From: Megalobrama amblycephala
Taxonomy: Eukaryota; Chordata; Actinopteri; Cypriniformes; Xenocyprididae
Reading direction: 5' to 3'
DNA length: 64,000 nucleotides
Assembly: GCF_018812025.1 (NCBI RefSeq)
Contig: NC_063054.1
Span: forward strand, 4,259,433 to 4,323,432
The notes below the pieces were generated by a model. It did not search any database. It was not told the DNA's origin and was given only the letters and a program-made list of their open reading frames with translations. The first letter of the stretch is position 1, and every line of letters starts with the position of its first letter. Below are positions 10,475-21,648 of this stretch, piece by piece. The translations under genes and the position numbers were made by a program.

Positions 10475-11793
10475 GTACCCCCCCTCCCACGGCCCGCTCC
10501 TGAGGGCCGAGGACCCCGACGTCGTGGTGGTCGTCCTCGAGGTCGCGGGGCAGGTCTGTCTGGGTGGTTGGTGTGGAAAGTCTGTAACAGAGTAGGATCA
10601 AGGATATCATTCTTGGGGACCCATGAGAGTTCCTCGGGGCCATAGCCTTCCCAATCCACCAGGTATTCTAAGAGACCACCACGGCGCCGGGAGTCCAGGA
10701 TCTCTCGCACCACGTAAGCAGTTCCATCGTCCAGGATGAGTGGAAGGGGGGGCTCGGCGGCTGCCACGTCAGGTTCTGTGGAAGGAAGAACAGAAGGGTG
10801 GTGAGGTTTTAATAGTGACATGTGGAAGGTGGGATGAATTCTTTTGTACTGTGCAGGAAGTTGTAGTCTGTAGGTGACGGGGTTGATCTGTCGAAGGATG
10901 GTGAACGGGCCAATGAAGCGGGGACTCAGCTTCTTGCAGGGCAGGCGCATCCTGATGTCTCTGGTGGACAGCCAGACCTGGTGGTGAGCTAAGTCCCATA
11001 CCCTCTCGCTCTCCTGGAACCAGTAGTCAACTGCAGGAACGTTGGAGGGTTCCCCGTCCCAGGGGAACAGTGGGGGTTGGAAACCGAGTACGCATTGGAA
11101 AGGTGTTAATCCAGTAGTGGCTTGACGGAGGGAGTTCTGGGCGTACTCGGCCCAACCCAGGTACTGGTTCCAGGAGTCCTGGTGGCCGTGACAGAAGGTA
11201 CGCAGGAAGCGGCCGATCTCCTGGATCTTCCGTTCCGTCTGCCCGTTCGACTGAGGATGGTATCCAGACGATAGGCTGACGGTCACACCCAGGAGGGAGA
11301 AGAACGCCTTCCAGACTCGAGAGACGAATTGAGGTCCTCTGTCAGAGACTATATCTTCGGGGATTCCATAGTGATGGAAGACATGGTTGAACATTAATTC
11401 CGCTGTGGCCATGGCAGTCGGTAGACCTTCCAGGGGTATTAGACGGCAGGCTTTGGAGAAACGGTCTACGACGACCAGAATGCAGGTGTGACCATCAGAC
11501 TCTGGGAGATCGGTGACGAAGTCCACTCCCAGGTGTGACCAGGGTCTCTCAGGAACGGGCAGAGGATTGAGCTTGCCGGTTGGAAGATGGCGTGGGCTCT
11601 TGGAGATGGCGCACTCCCTGCAGCCCTGCACGTACCTTCTGACGTCGCTGGCCATGTTGGGCCACCAGAAGCGCTGTTTAAGCAGCGAGAGGGTCTCATT
11701 GACCCCCGGGTGACCAGTGTCAAGTGAAGAATGAACGGAGTGCAGGAGTGGAGTGCGTCGTGTCCGGGTGATGTAGCGTAAGCCTTGGGGCAA
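10411..11793 (-). pseudogene. Integrase with C-terminal chromodomain
   Basis: Long open frame (ATG-led version 11847-10411, 478 aa; homology begins about 11793). N-terminal zinc-binding HHCC region at residues about 36-79 ([20 protein letters not shown], then CRECAIS). Catalytic core with GVDFVTDLP (Asp109), SDRGPQF (Asp169) and NGQTERK (Glu205): exactly 35 residues between the last two, the D,D35E spacing of retroviral-type integrases. GPFTI/MSLLKPH is the GPY/F-like region, followed by a chromodomain ([35 protein letters not shown]), which in chromoviruses steers insertion to modified histones, and a basic Arg/Pro-rich tail. Separated from the RNase H frame by an indel at 11787-11790, hence listed as pseudogene. 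Confidence 0.9.
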
Positions 11794-11794
11794 C

Positions 11795-12962
11795 CCGGCG
11801 GAGTGCGTGAGGAGGCATTGGAGGAGGGTAAGGTCTCTTCTGACCATTCGATGGGGCTCACGAAGATGGTTTCAGGCAGGATAGGTTCAGGTTCGTCGCT
11901 CCTTTCCTCGGGAGCGTGGAGACATGAGAGAGCATCGGCTTTGAGGTTCTTGGCACCAGGGAGGTATGAAATGGTGAAGTTGAATCGTGAGAAGAACATT
12001 GCCCACCGGGCTTGACGAGGGTTGAGTCGCTTAGCAGCTTTCAGATACTCGAGGTTCTTATGGTCAGTTAGAACTTGGAATGGGTGGTTTGCTCCCTCCA
12101 ACCAATGCCTCCACTCCTCAAGGGCGAGCTTGACAGCCAGGAGTTCGCGGTCCCCGATATCATAGTTCACCTCCGCCGGGTTGAGCTTACGGGAGAAGAA
12201 GGCGCATGGATGGCGCCAACTTGGATTCCCCTGCTGCTGCGATAGTACCGCTCCCACTCCGGTGGTGGAGGCGTCCACCTCCACGACGAATGGCAGGTCT
12301 GGATTGGGGTGGACGAGGAGGGGAGCGGTGGTGAAGGCCTTCTTGAGCGACTCAAAAGCTTCTGTGGCAGGTTGGGACCAGGACAGAGACTTGGGCTGCT
12401 TCCGGAGGAGGTTGGTGAGTGGACTGACAATGGTGCTGTAATTCTTGATGAACCGACGGTAGAAATTGGAAAATCCGAGGAAACGTTGGAGTTCTTTTAT
12501 GGTACTTGGAGTGGGCCAGTTCTGGATGGCAGAAACCTTCCCCTCGTCCATCCGGATGCCACTGTGGTCAATCACATATCCCAGGAAGTGGACTAAGGGC
12601 TGATGGAACGAGCACTTCTCTGCTTTTAGGAAGAGATGGAACTGCCGTGAGCGCTTGAGGACCTCCGCAACGTGGTGGCGATGTTCGGCCAAGCTCCGGG
12701 AGTAGATGAGGATGTCATCAATATACACGAGAACGAACTTGTGGAGGAACTCCCGGAGCACCTCATGGATGAAATCCTGGAATACGGAGGGGGCGTTGAC
12801 CAGGCCATACGGCATAACTAGGTATTCATAGTGGCCGGTGGGCGTGACGAAGGCGGTCTTCCACTCATCCCCCTCGCGTATCCGGATGAGGTTGTACGCG
12901 CTGCGGAGGTCCAGCTTGGTGAACACAGTGGCACCGCGGAGATGTTCCAGGGCCGCTGGGAC
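11795..12962 (-). pseudogene. Reverse transcriptase palm and RNase H
   Basis: In the frame open from 12926: [19 protein letters not shown] (first catalytic Asp), [14 protein letters not shown], and [12 protein letters not shown] with the YIDD active site at residues 68-71 of that frame; then [16 protein letters not shown] (connection). RNase H follows: [18 protein letters not shown], the [18 protein letters not shown] block, [10 protein letters not shown] and ADALSCLH (usually ADALSRLH, so one Arg-to-Cys change). The residues needed for activity are present, but frameshifts at both ends disconnect this segment from protease and integrase. Confidence 0.9.
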
Positions 12963-12965
12963 GAG

Positions 12966-13428
12966 GGAAGTGGGTACCGGAATTTCACAGTTATCTTGTT
13001 TAATGAGCGGTAATCAATGCAAGGCCTCAAGCCTCCGTCCTTCTTGGCCACGAAGAAGAAGCTTGAAGCAGCAGGGGAAGTAGACGGGCGGATGTATCCT
13101 TGATTAAGGGCCTCTTTGATGTATTCCTCCATGGCCTTCTCCTCCGGTACTGACAGGGGGTATATGCGTCCCCTGGGCACTGGTTCACCCGGTAACAGAT
13201 CGATGGCACAGTCCCATGGCCGGTGTGGAGGAAGCTTGGAGGCGCGTTGCGGGCAGAAGACGTCACTGAAGGGGGCGTAGTCGGGTGGAACTTCGACGGA
13301 GCGTTTTTCCACAGGAATTTCGATGGAGGTAGCGTTGATGGAGAGACTTGTGGAGAGAGGAGATCTTGGAATAGGAAGTTCTGGAAAACAGCCAGGGAAA
13401 CAGTGGTCGCCCCACTTCAGGACTTCGC
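12966..13428 (-). pseudogene. Protease-to-RT linker and RT fingers
   Basis: Frame with [40 protein letters not shown] and [20 protein letters not shown] then [14 protein letters not shown]. This is the invariant lead-in to fish Gypsy reverse transcriptases. It shifts frame within the C-run near 12963-12969, directly before the palm domain. Confidence 0.85.
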
Positions 13429-13429
13429 C

Positions 13430-13912
13430 ATGAGATGTTGGGATTGTGGAGTTCCAGCCACGGGCGCCCTAGAACCACGTCAGCGGTGGATTCCTCCAGA
13501 ACCAGCAGATGGATGGATTCAGTGTGGAAGATACCCACGTGCAGTTGAAGGGGTCCAGTAACGCGTCGAATCATCTTGCGGCTCAGGGGTTTGCCCGTGA
13601 TAGAGTGGACCTGGTAGTTAATCGGAGAAGGCGAGGTCTTGATCCCGAGGTGTCGACAGAGGGCGCCGGAGATGAAGTTTCCTGCTGACCCTGAATCGAG
13701 GAGCGCCACCACTGGAATGGAAGCATTAGCAGCAGTAAGGTTTACTACAGTAGTGAGTGGTTTCATCTTTTGGATAGAGGGAATGATAGCACTCACCACG
13801 GGTCGAGGAGGACGGGTTGGGCATGTGGAGATGACATGCCCAGGAGATCCACAGTATAAGCATAGATTCAGGGTCAGCCTTCTCTGTCTTTCTGTGGGTG
13901 ACAAAACGGGAG
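13430..13912 (-). pseudogene. Nucleocapsid zinc knuckle and retropepsin
   Basis: CLYCGSPGHVISTCP is a perfect CCHC zinc knuckle (C-x2-C-x4-H-x4-C), which packages RNA. It is followed by the aspartic protease: [14 protein letters not shown] active site, then [16 protein letters not shown]. The frame differs from both Gag upstream (extra base in a T-run at 13913-13916) and pol downstream (indel near 13428-13434). Confidence 0.85.
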
Positions 13913-14658
13913 TTATCCACTTGCATGGGCTCGGGGGCTGGTTCTGGGGAGCTGATGGGTTCGGACCGACGGAGGAGAGGTGTAGTCTGTGGCTGGCCCT
14001 GGTGCTCGAGGAGACACGACTGCATACGAGAACCCACGCGGATGGCGAGTTGGATGAATCTTTCAAGTCCTAGGGAGTCCTCGTATGCAGCGAGATGCAG
14101 CCGCACATTAGGCTCCAGACCTTGTTGAAAGGTAGTGATGAGGGCTTGTTCATTCCATCCGCTGGTTGCGGCGAGCGTTCTGAACTGCAAGGCATAATCG
14201 TTAACAGTCTTATTTCCTTGTTTCAAATTGTACAATTTCTCACCAGTTGAAGAATCAGCCAAGGGTTTTCCGAAAACTTCTCTGAAATGGGTGACGAATG
14301 CCGTGTAGGATTTGACAACTGATCCTTTTTGAGTCCAGAGAGAATCTGCCCATTGTAGGGCCTTACCTTGCAGTTGGGAAATAATGAACGCTATTTTCGC
14401 CGTATCGGTGGGGTAGAGGTGCGGCTGCATCTCCAGGACCAACTCACACTGAAGGAGGAATCCGCTGCAATCCTCTGCCGATCCTGAGTAGGGCGCCGGT
14501 TTGGCCATGGGACTGGCGGTGAATACAGGCGATGTAGAGGTGACTGTGGAAGCGGTGGTAGCAGCGGTGGCTGGTGCTGGTGACGATGACGGTGGTTGAG
14601 GAGTGAGTGCTCGCCGAACTGCATCCACGAGCTCCTGGAAAGGGTCTTGACGGCTCAT
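13913..14658 (-). CDS. Gag (capsid) of the chromovirus
   Basis: ATG at 14658, 31 bp after the 5' LTR, gives MSRQDPFQELVDAVRRALTP, a Pro/Ser/Thr-rich segment, then the Gypsy capsid-like region (FLLQCELVLEMQPHLYPTD, ALQWADSLW, FREVFGKPLAD, YALQFRTLAATSGWNEQAL) and the QGL..LHLAAYEDS block. Capsid forms the cytoplasmic particle in which reverse transcription occurs. The open frame formally runs to 13726 but homology ends at the T-run at 13913-13916, where the zinc knuckle continues in another frame. Confidence 0.85.
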
Positions 14659-14678
14659 GCTGATAGTTAGCTGTTATA

Positions 14679-14687
14679 GTCCGGTCT
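14679..14687 (-). other. Self-priming primer binding site
   Basis: AGACCGGAC (minus strand), 2 nt from the LTR edge. It is not a TGG-initiated tRNA complement. It is perfectly complementary to GTCCGGTCT in the 5' LTR (15005-15013), which lies about 31 nt after a TACTTAAG TATA-like box, i.e. at the expected transcript start. This is the arrangement known from Tf1 and sushi elements, whose RNA folds back to prime its own reverse transcription. Confidence 0.7.
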
Positions 14688-14689
14688 TC

Positions 14690-15149
14690 TGTTACAGTAG
14701 AGACACCGGAGACAGATGTAAAAGCAGTTTGGATGTTTATTTGAATAATCAGCAGAGCAACAGGTAAGTGCAATAATGGATATGATGAACTTGGAGATGA
14801 AAGAGAGGTAATACTGTCCTTTGTTTGTATTGCAGATGCAGGTCAATGAAGATGTTGGAGCTGGCAGACGGGAACACTCACACACACAGGTAGGTAGAGA
14901 CACGAGGAGACCAGGAGACGATGGAGACGATGGAGAGTATGGAGACAGGTAAGTATCGTTTTGGGAGTCCTTGAGGTAAGCATACAACTTGTGTATAACG
15001 AACGAGACCGGACAATGTGTGTGTGTGAGTGTGGGGCTTAAGTAGTGCGGTGATGATTGTGATAATGAGTTGCAGGTGGCGGTGATCAGTACTCCGGTGA
15101 TTGAGTGCGTGGGTAAGGGAGTGAGGTGGAACCTGACGTGTCTGTGACA
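14690..15149 (-). repeat. 5' LTR and promoter of the chromovirus
   Basis: 460 bp, 459 identical to the 3' LTR. Contains TATA-like TACTTAAG (about 15038-15045, minus strand) and the predicted transcript start around 15013-15016. Confidence 0.95.
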
Positions 15150-15154
15150 ACAAG

Positions 15155-15434
15155 TAATTAAATAAAGTATAAGTATTGAAAAGTTCTTCAGTCAAGGCAA
15201 TATCAGCTAAGGAGGCTTCATCAGCATTGGTTCTGGTGTCGGAGGTGCAGCCTCAGGTGTGAAGCAGCCCCCCCTGTTCTCTTCATGTTCCAGCCTTTTA
15301 TAGACTATCTGACCACTTGATGTCATCTTCTTGGGAATTCCCCTCATGTCTATATATATAGAGGCCTCCTCTCTTTGTTCTGGACTCTTCTGCTCTGCTG
15401 CGTCCTGCGCTTCTGATCAAGACATCCTTCAACG
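15155..15434 (+). promoter_or_regulatory. Candidate TATA promoter and first exon
   Basis: TCTATATATATAGAGGCC (15350-15367) is a strong TATA-like motif, followed 50-70 bp later by a C/T-rich leader ending ACG|GTAAGA, a good splice donor (about 15434). A possible acceptor, CTCTTGCAG, is at about 16397-16405 and is soon followed by an ATG, but the frame there is only 24 codons. It may be the head of a decayed gene or of a retroelement. Nothing downstream was recognised. Confidence 0.3.
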
Positions 15435-15499
15435 GTAAGATTGCTTTTCTTTCTAATACATGTTATTTCCTTTCTAACCTAACATGTTACTAACAAATG

Positions 15500-16040
15500 C
15501 ATTATAATAGCAGTTGTTTTTCATTCTTTAATAAGTGATTAGTACATGCAATAAAGGCATTACAATACCAGTTGTCTGTCATTCTTTAATAGTTAATATA
15601 TATTTTAATAAAGCCGTTACAATACCGGTTGTCTTTCTGTCACGTCTGGCACAGAGACAAAAGGTTAGATCCATATGCTGCTTTAATGGGGTAATACAGA
15701 AACGTAATCCAAACAGGCAAGGGTCAAAATCCACAGAAACAGTCCATACAAAAACAAGAAAAACACAACGAAAACCAAAATGGAGAAACCAGAAACCATA
15801 CATAAAAACACCATAACAAAAGCAGAAACAAACCGGGTATAAATACGCAGACACTAATGATGAAACACAAAACAGCTAGTGCAATGAAGGGATAATGAGT
15901 CTGGGAAGTTGTTATGGGAAATTAAGTCCAAAAGTGAAAACAAGAGTCCGGGTTGGAGTGCCCTCTAGTGGCTGATTAGGGCACTCCCACTATAGTGATC
16001 ATGACACTTTCATTCTTTAATGGTTAATATATATGCTATT
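15500..16040 (+). repeat. About 75-bp tandem repeat, third copy split by a solo LTR
   Basis: Three degenerate units each contain TTACAATACC(A/G)GTTGTCT or an earlier variant, then CATTCTTTAAT and GTTAATATAT. In the third unit the sequence is interrupted after GTCTTTC by solo LTR B and resumes CTTTCATTCTTTAATGG on the other side. Confidence 0.7.
15638..16006 (-). mobile_element. Solo LTR B (369 bp, 5-bp duplication CTTTC)
   Basis: Begins TGTCACGTCTGG and ends GATCATGACA; CTTTC on both sides (15633-15637 and 16007-16011). Same length, ends and internal blocks (GGCAAGGGTCAAA, GAGTGCCCTCTAG, GGGCACTCCCA) as solo LTR A at 9443-9811, with clear divergence between them. Confidence 0.85.
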
Positions 16041-16079
16041 GGGCTCTTTTTCTTTCTACATTCTTTGATGTGATCACAT

Positions 16080-16315
16080 CTTTTGTCTATATAAACAGCT
16101 ATCAAATATTTTGTTTATATAAATAGTTATCAAATAAACAGCTATCATATAAACAGCTATCAAATCTTTTGTTTACATGAACAGCTATCAAACATGAACA
16201 GATATCAATCTTTTGTTTACATGATCAGATATCAATCTCTCACAAACAGATATCAATCTCTCATAAACAGATATCAATCTCTATTAACATGAACAGATAT
16301 CAGTCTGTTTATTTG
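16080..16315 (+). repeat. AACAGATATCA minisatellite
   Basis: About ten irregular units of (A/G)ACAG(A/C)TATCA separated by ATCTTTTGTTTACATGA or CTCTCA(C/T)AA spacers. It lies in the putative intron after the candidate promoter. Confidence 0.7.
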
Positions 16316-17011
16316 TTACTATTTTGTCTCTTATTTATTTCAATTAACATTTTCAAATTAATTTCTGTAGTTGTGTCTTTCTTTTTATTAATCTGTTACT
16401 CTTGCAGATAGAAAATGTACTTTCAGTATCAAAGTTGCATTATTCCAATGAGACAGGGCGTGGCTATCAACAACAGTAGACTCAAGTGATTTTATAGCCA
16501 GTAGCAAGAAATGTGTATTTCACAAGAGACTTTTAAGTTCAAGGTTTGGCTGGACGTTGGCCTGCTGGTAGATGCTTTTGCCACAGTACAATACTGATGT
16601 GTAATATTTTTACTGACAAATCCTTGACAAACATTTCTCTAAAAATTATATCAAACATGTGTCTTGTATTCCGATTAGAATCAGAACCAGTGATGACATT
16701 CTCTGACATCATACATGCCAGACATTTGAAGTCTGGATGTCCTGTAAAGAGCATATTCAGGGCTTTGCAGAGATACCAAATATTTAGAGGTTTCGCCATG
16801 ACAACAACAACTTCTTGGTCATTAAATATGACTGAAAATGAAAATTAGCACTCTTATGGAAATATGATAATATTTTGTAATTATCATTTAAATTGGATTA
16901 ATTTTCAAATTGTTTGTTATAAATCAACATCTCAGGAAAATATGGGGTTATATGGGGTTTCAAATCAAAATATGACTTTCTGTTATGAAACAGGACGTTG
17001 ATTTCATATAT
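16316..17011. other. No gene recognised
   Basis: Contains open frames on both strands around 16540-16850, neither resembling a known protein. A/T-rich. Confidence 0.5.
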
Positions 17012-17470
17012 GACCTCTGTAGAGGACACCAGGACTTAAATCATGTTATCAGGCATTTTAGGAGATACAACAAGTGAATAGGCAAAAAAAATTATATATC
17101 AATATTCCTATTAATTTATTACATATTATTATGAAAATGTTGTCAATTTTTACTCCCATTCTTTTTTCATTACATGTTGCTCAAAGAACATGTTAATATG
17201 CAAATTAGATACAGTGTGATGCATTGTATTGAGTGGGAAAATCCATGTATGACTATTTTACCCACATATTGCATAAAGTAAAATGGTGTATCAATTAATT
17301 CCATCTTTAGTTGAGAATCATCTTTATACAAAGTTTGGTTAAAAACAATCCTGAAGCCTAAAAATTAATTGGCGATTAAAAAAAAAAATCCCATTGTTTT
17401 TTCCTATACATGTCATTTCATGCCATGTTATTTTTCAAACAACTTAGTCCTGGTGTCCACTACAGAGGAC
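17012..17470. mobile_element. MITE with CCTCTGTAG ends
   Basis: Inverted ends: GACCTCTGTAGAGGACACCA at the left and TGGTGTCCACTACAGAGGAC at the right, each continuing to AGGACTTA/TAGTCC. About 460 bp, no coding. Target duplication not resolved. Confidence 0.6.
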
Positions 17471-18639
17471 ATAGCACAACATATGAATAAAATATAATTT
17501 TTCAAAAAAAAATTTTTATTTGTTTCTTATGCTCTAAACAATATAATGACGTGAAAAAAATATTAAATTCAAAACCCTTTTTTTCTGGGTCTCAGGAGGA
17601 TATACCAAAGTAGCATAATTTATTATGTAGACAAGTCTTTAAAGGTTGCAAATGAGTCAATAAATTATGTGAACTGAGATCAGACTACAGTGCACTGAGG
17701 GGGCATGATTTCTAAACTTCTTTTGTGGAATTTACTAAGTTGACAAATGGAAAAGTAAAATAAGGCAAAAAAAAAAGTAAATTAAAGTGTGAGAATTATG
17801 AGAAAATATGAATAGGTGACAGTGATTATTTAGAAATAATACTATAGTGATCTCTGGTGGAAAACTTGTGACATGACACTTGATTAGATATTATCTGGAT
17901 TGCTTTCTTTTTTTATTAAAGATTCTATTCACTTCCAAAAGTCTGCGGAGAGCTGGTCCTTCAGAAACCTTCTGAAAATAAAAACAAAAACAAAAGAAAA
18001 AATAGTTGATAAAATCAATATTGAATTAGCATGTAGAGATTTGCTATCTAAATGTATATTTAACTTTATGTTCACATAGGCCTACTGTTTCCTGTGAGAT
18101 CTGTAAAGGAGATGACTGCATTAATTATTTGATTAATGTTGTAAGTGCACAGCGGAAGTTGACGTCACGGAAGGCATTAGTGTGCTGGGGCTCCATCTAA
18201 AGGAAGAAGTAGGCAATAGCCTACAGTGATCAGCATTAACCAAATGCAACTTAATTACCTACAGATGTCTTTGGAAATAACGAAATTTTGTTTTCACGTC
18301 AATAGCTTTAAAAAGTGGGTAAATGAAACTTGTAAATGAAACTAGATAAAAAAGACTGCATAGACTAAAATTGCAACATAATATAAATGAACCCTGCCCT
18401 GTACCACATAGGCCTTGATACTCTCATTAAAAGCAAACCCATTTAGTGGCCGAGATTAACTTGAGAATTGAAGTAATTAATAAAAAGTAGTAGTATTATT
18501 AGTGATGCGAAAACTTGAGAAATCCAGGCGGTAATGACGTTGAAGAAAAATGATTTATTCATTACAATTAAATTTAGCCTCACACGCAAACTTTAATCGA
18601 TAATGAAAATACTTAATAAAACCAAAAGATAACATAACA
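17471..18639. other. No gene recognised
   Basis: A/T-rich, with an isolated motif-like GTTGACGTCACGGAAGG at about 18157. I see no coding or obvious repeat structure. Confidence 0.5.
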
Positions 18640-18985
18640 ATCAATCAAATGAGCACTAATTCTGAAAAACATAATTTCTGCAGTACTTGGCAGGCGTCCG
18701 ATATCTAACCACAAACGTGTCACACTGGAACACTTGAAGAACAACTGAACATAACAAGCATACATACTCTTAAATATAAAAGAATAATAACCATAAAGGG
18801 TACAATATCAAGTAAATGATATTGAAAATATGAGATTTAATATATAAAGTAGAAGTACATAAATATATGAAATCAAAAGTAAAATTGATTAATCATAAGC
18901 CACAAATGATTAACATAAATATGAATAAAATGCATGAATATGAATATCGACCATTCTGGATCCACCAATTAGCAGGTTAATTAAG
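18640..18985 (-). repeat. Dispersed repeat, copy 1
   Basis: This stretch is the reverse complement of 30520-30900: shared blocks include TACTTGGCAGGCGTCC, CACACTGGAACACTTGAAGA, AACAACTGAA, an ATAACCATAAAG block, GCATGAATATGAATAT and TGGATCCA near the ends. No coding. Element type unknown. Confidence 0.6.
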
Positions 18986-20854
18986 TCAGTTCGCAAGCTG
19001 TATTATCTGTTTAGGATTGGTAGCTGTTGACAACATACAGACCAATATGAAGTTAATATGCAGTTCAGTTCTGAGCATTTTAGAAACCATGTTTTTTAAG
19101 ACTGCAGAGATTAATAAATCACTCGTAGTGATGTCATGACTGTGTTGTGACCTCACGGATGCTGTAGTGAAGCAGCTACAGCACAATTTCAGGGGTTGAT
19201 ATAGCAGTCCTGTCTTATCATGCTGTAGAAAAAAAGCTTCTGGCACATAGGAAGTGATAACCACAATTTAGATGTTTGTTTCCTTCCATATCTATCCTTT
19301 GCAATGCAAACAGTAAAAGTCATATCGCAATAAAAAAAGAAAAAAGCTCATAGCGTTTCCCCTGTGTCCTTTGGTTTTCATTTTCACCTTGATCTCCAGT
19401 GATGCATCAGCTGCTTTTAAAGGCACTTTGCCGACTGGCATTCCTCCAGCAGCCGTAAAGCCTTGTTTCTGAAAATATGAAATGTAGAGCATCTTGTTTG
19501 CAGAACCTTGGAATGATCTTGGATGAAAATGGGATCTGATCATTCCCTTAAACGGAGGTCTTGGTTCGAATGATCAGCCTCCATGTCATTAGTTTCTGTG
19601 CTATATGAATGTCAGGTTGTTACAGGTCAGACTAAAGCTTGCGCAAGCACTTTGTGTTATACGGTCTGGATGTGTTAATACCACAGATAGAGAGATTTTA
19701 TCAGGTGTTAGTTTCTGCAGCTGTGCACTCCATAAAGAAATTCAGGGGAGCAATTGCCACAATTTAAATAAATGCATGGTTACAAGTTAAAATTAATTGA
19801 TTTAATTAAACATTTTAAGTTGCAAACATCATTCTGATGAGGTCTGTTGGCTTAACAATGTTGATAATTACATCAGATTAATATTGTGTGTAATTGAAAG
19901 TAATTTGCACTTGTCTAATAAAATAGTCTTCATAATTTTAAATACTGGGCAGTGGATTTCTAGTTCCCAGTATCCTTTGCATATAAGTAGAGTAAATGTT
20001 GAAATTAAGCATTATTTTATGTGTTTTTAGTAAAGGGAAAGACTGTGCTGTTGTGTTTGACATTTAAATGTTTGTTGTAGTTTGTTGGTTGAACTTAATT
20101 TTATTAGAAGTTGTCATAACTTAAAAATATTGATGCATTGAAGCTGTTTTATGCATGAATGGTGTTGAAAAAAGTCGTAGACCTGTCCATGCACTTTGTT
20201 TCATTTTTATTTTTGAATTTGCATTTTTGCAGTTATTTATATTATAATTATGATAATATTAATTTATTTGCATTATTTTTGTATTATTTACTTTTTATGT
20301 ATGCATGCGCTTATTTCTATTGAATTGTAATATTGACACATATTTAACTAGTGACAGGAGATGGCACCTGGGAGAGCGAACCAGTTTTCAAGGGCAATGC
20401 TGGTGTGTGTATGCCGTACAAAGCAAATAAGAAAATAAATTGCTTTCAAAGAGGAATTACTGGACTGCTTGTTGATACTAGAGGCCAGATGGTAGAAGTC
20501 AAAGCAAAGCTTAATGGTCCGATGCTTCTACAGGCTTAAATTATTTCCATCCAAAATATAAAGGTGAATATATCAAGCTCATAAGCTCATATGGTAATCT
20601 TTCAACCTAAAATAAAAAGAAAATAAATACTTAAGTTCCAGGTTAAGATATTAAAATATTTTAGCTACTCTGTAAATATAGTCAATTTGCAGGTTAGATA
20701 TATAGCCAATGCTGAGTTAATGTACAGTACAATGTGTCTCTTTCTATGTCCCAGGAAGAATAGATAACATCTCAAACAAATCATATGGTTAAGGGTACCA
20801 TTTCATAAAAGACATTTTTTAAAAAAGGTTCCTACTTCATAATCAGTCATGTGG
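18986..20854. other. No gene recognised
   Basis: Several short open frames on both strands (18986-19264, 19292-19543, 19605-19790, 20351-20539) have no recognised similarity, splice context or repeat structure. Confidence 0.5.

Positions 20855-20908
<54 letters not shown>
20855..20908. repeat. (CA)n microsatellite
   Basis: About 27 uninterrupted CA units. Confidence 0.95.
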
Positions 20909-20912
<4 letters not shown>

Positions 20913-21648
20913 TTGGGGTATAATGTTTGCTCTTTATTGTCAAGTGATTTTCTCTGTTGCAATTGCAAATGACGAATACAGTAATACGTCATACAGTAAG
21001 TATACAGTAGGTTATTATAAGTTATTACACAAAAATTAATATTTCTTATTCAATTTTTAAATTACAAATATAAGACACACCATACTTTAGAGACCTACTA
21101 GTAAATTGATAGAAAATTCAACAATAGCCTATAAATTAATACTCAGTAAAATGAATGTCTTTCACACGCAAGACAACACACAAGGAAACTATTTGTTTAT
21201 GCAGAACAGGTCCGTAACCACCACTGTCAGTGATATGATACCAAACAGAGAACATGGTAAATACTGTGCATATGAAACATGACCTTTAATATATGTTCAT
21301 ATAGCAACTCGAATGTATTTTTGGAGAGTTGTCAGTCAATAAATGTGATAAACATGAGTTACTTATTTGAAAAAGCAATTTAGATATTTTGTTGTAAATT
21401 GAAAAAGTAATGTAAAAAGTAATCTGATTACGTAACTCAAGTTACTTGTAATGCGTCACCCCCAACACTGATGATCTAATGTTTTCCAGGAGTCTTCAGC
21501 TGTCTCTAACAAAAATTGCTTGTATTTTTATTATTTATTGTATTTTTATTGTATTTATTTTGATTTATGTTGCAGGATATATCATAATAACACTTTATTA
21601 GGGCTTTGTAACTGAATGAACACACACCTCTAAAAAACTCCACACAAC
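20909..21648. other. No gene recognised
   Basis: Contains a fish repeat motif (AAAAAGTAATCTGATTACGT..TAACTCAAGTTACTTGTAATG at about 21410-21455) but no coding. Confidence 0.45.

Larger units (their letters stand above)
10015..15149 (-). mobile_element. Full-length, young Ty3/Gypsy chromovirus (sushi/Tf1-like)
   Basis: 5,135-bp element on the minus strand with two 460-bp LTRs (10015-10474 and 14690-15149) beginning TGTTACAG and ending CTGTGACA on the plus strand. I find one difference between them (about 10224 versus 14899). ACAAG is duplicated on both sides (10010-10014, 15150-15154). Gene order on the minus strand is Gag, protease, reverse transcriptase, RNase H, integrase with chromodomain, i.e. 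a chromovirus. A purine tract (10478-10489 region, read GGGAGGGGGG) abuts the 3' LTR. Coding is interrupted by four small indels (near 13913-13916, 13428-13434, 12963-12969 and 11787-11790). Confidence 0.95.

Noticed and set aside
14660..14689. tRNA-type primer binding site for the Gypsy
   Set aside because: No TGG start complementary to a tRNA 3' end follows the LTR; the self-complementary 9-mer explains priming better.
16080..16315. Regular repeats that might suggest a CRISPR-like array
   Set aside because: Units are short, irregular and A/T-rich with repeated rather than unique spacers, and the genome is vertebrate.
16539..16848. Overlapping open frames on both strands near 16.6 kb
   Set aside because: No similarity, no splice support, and both strands are open by chance.
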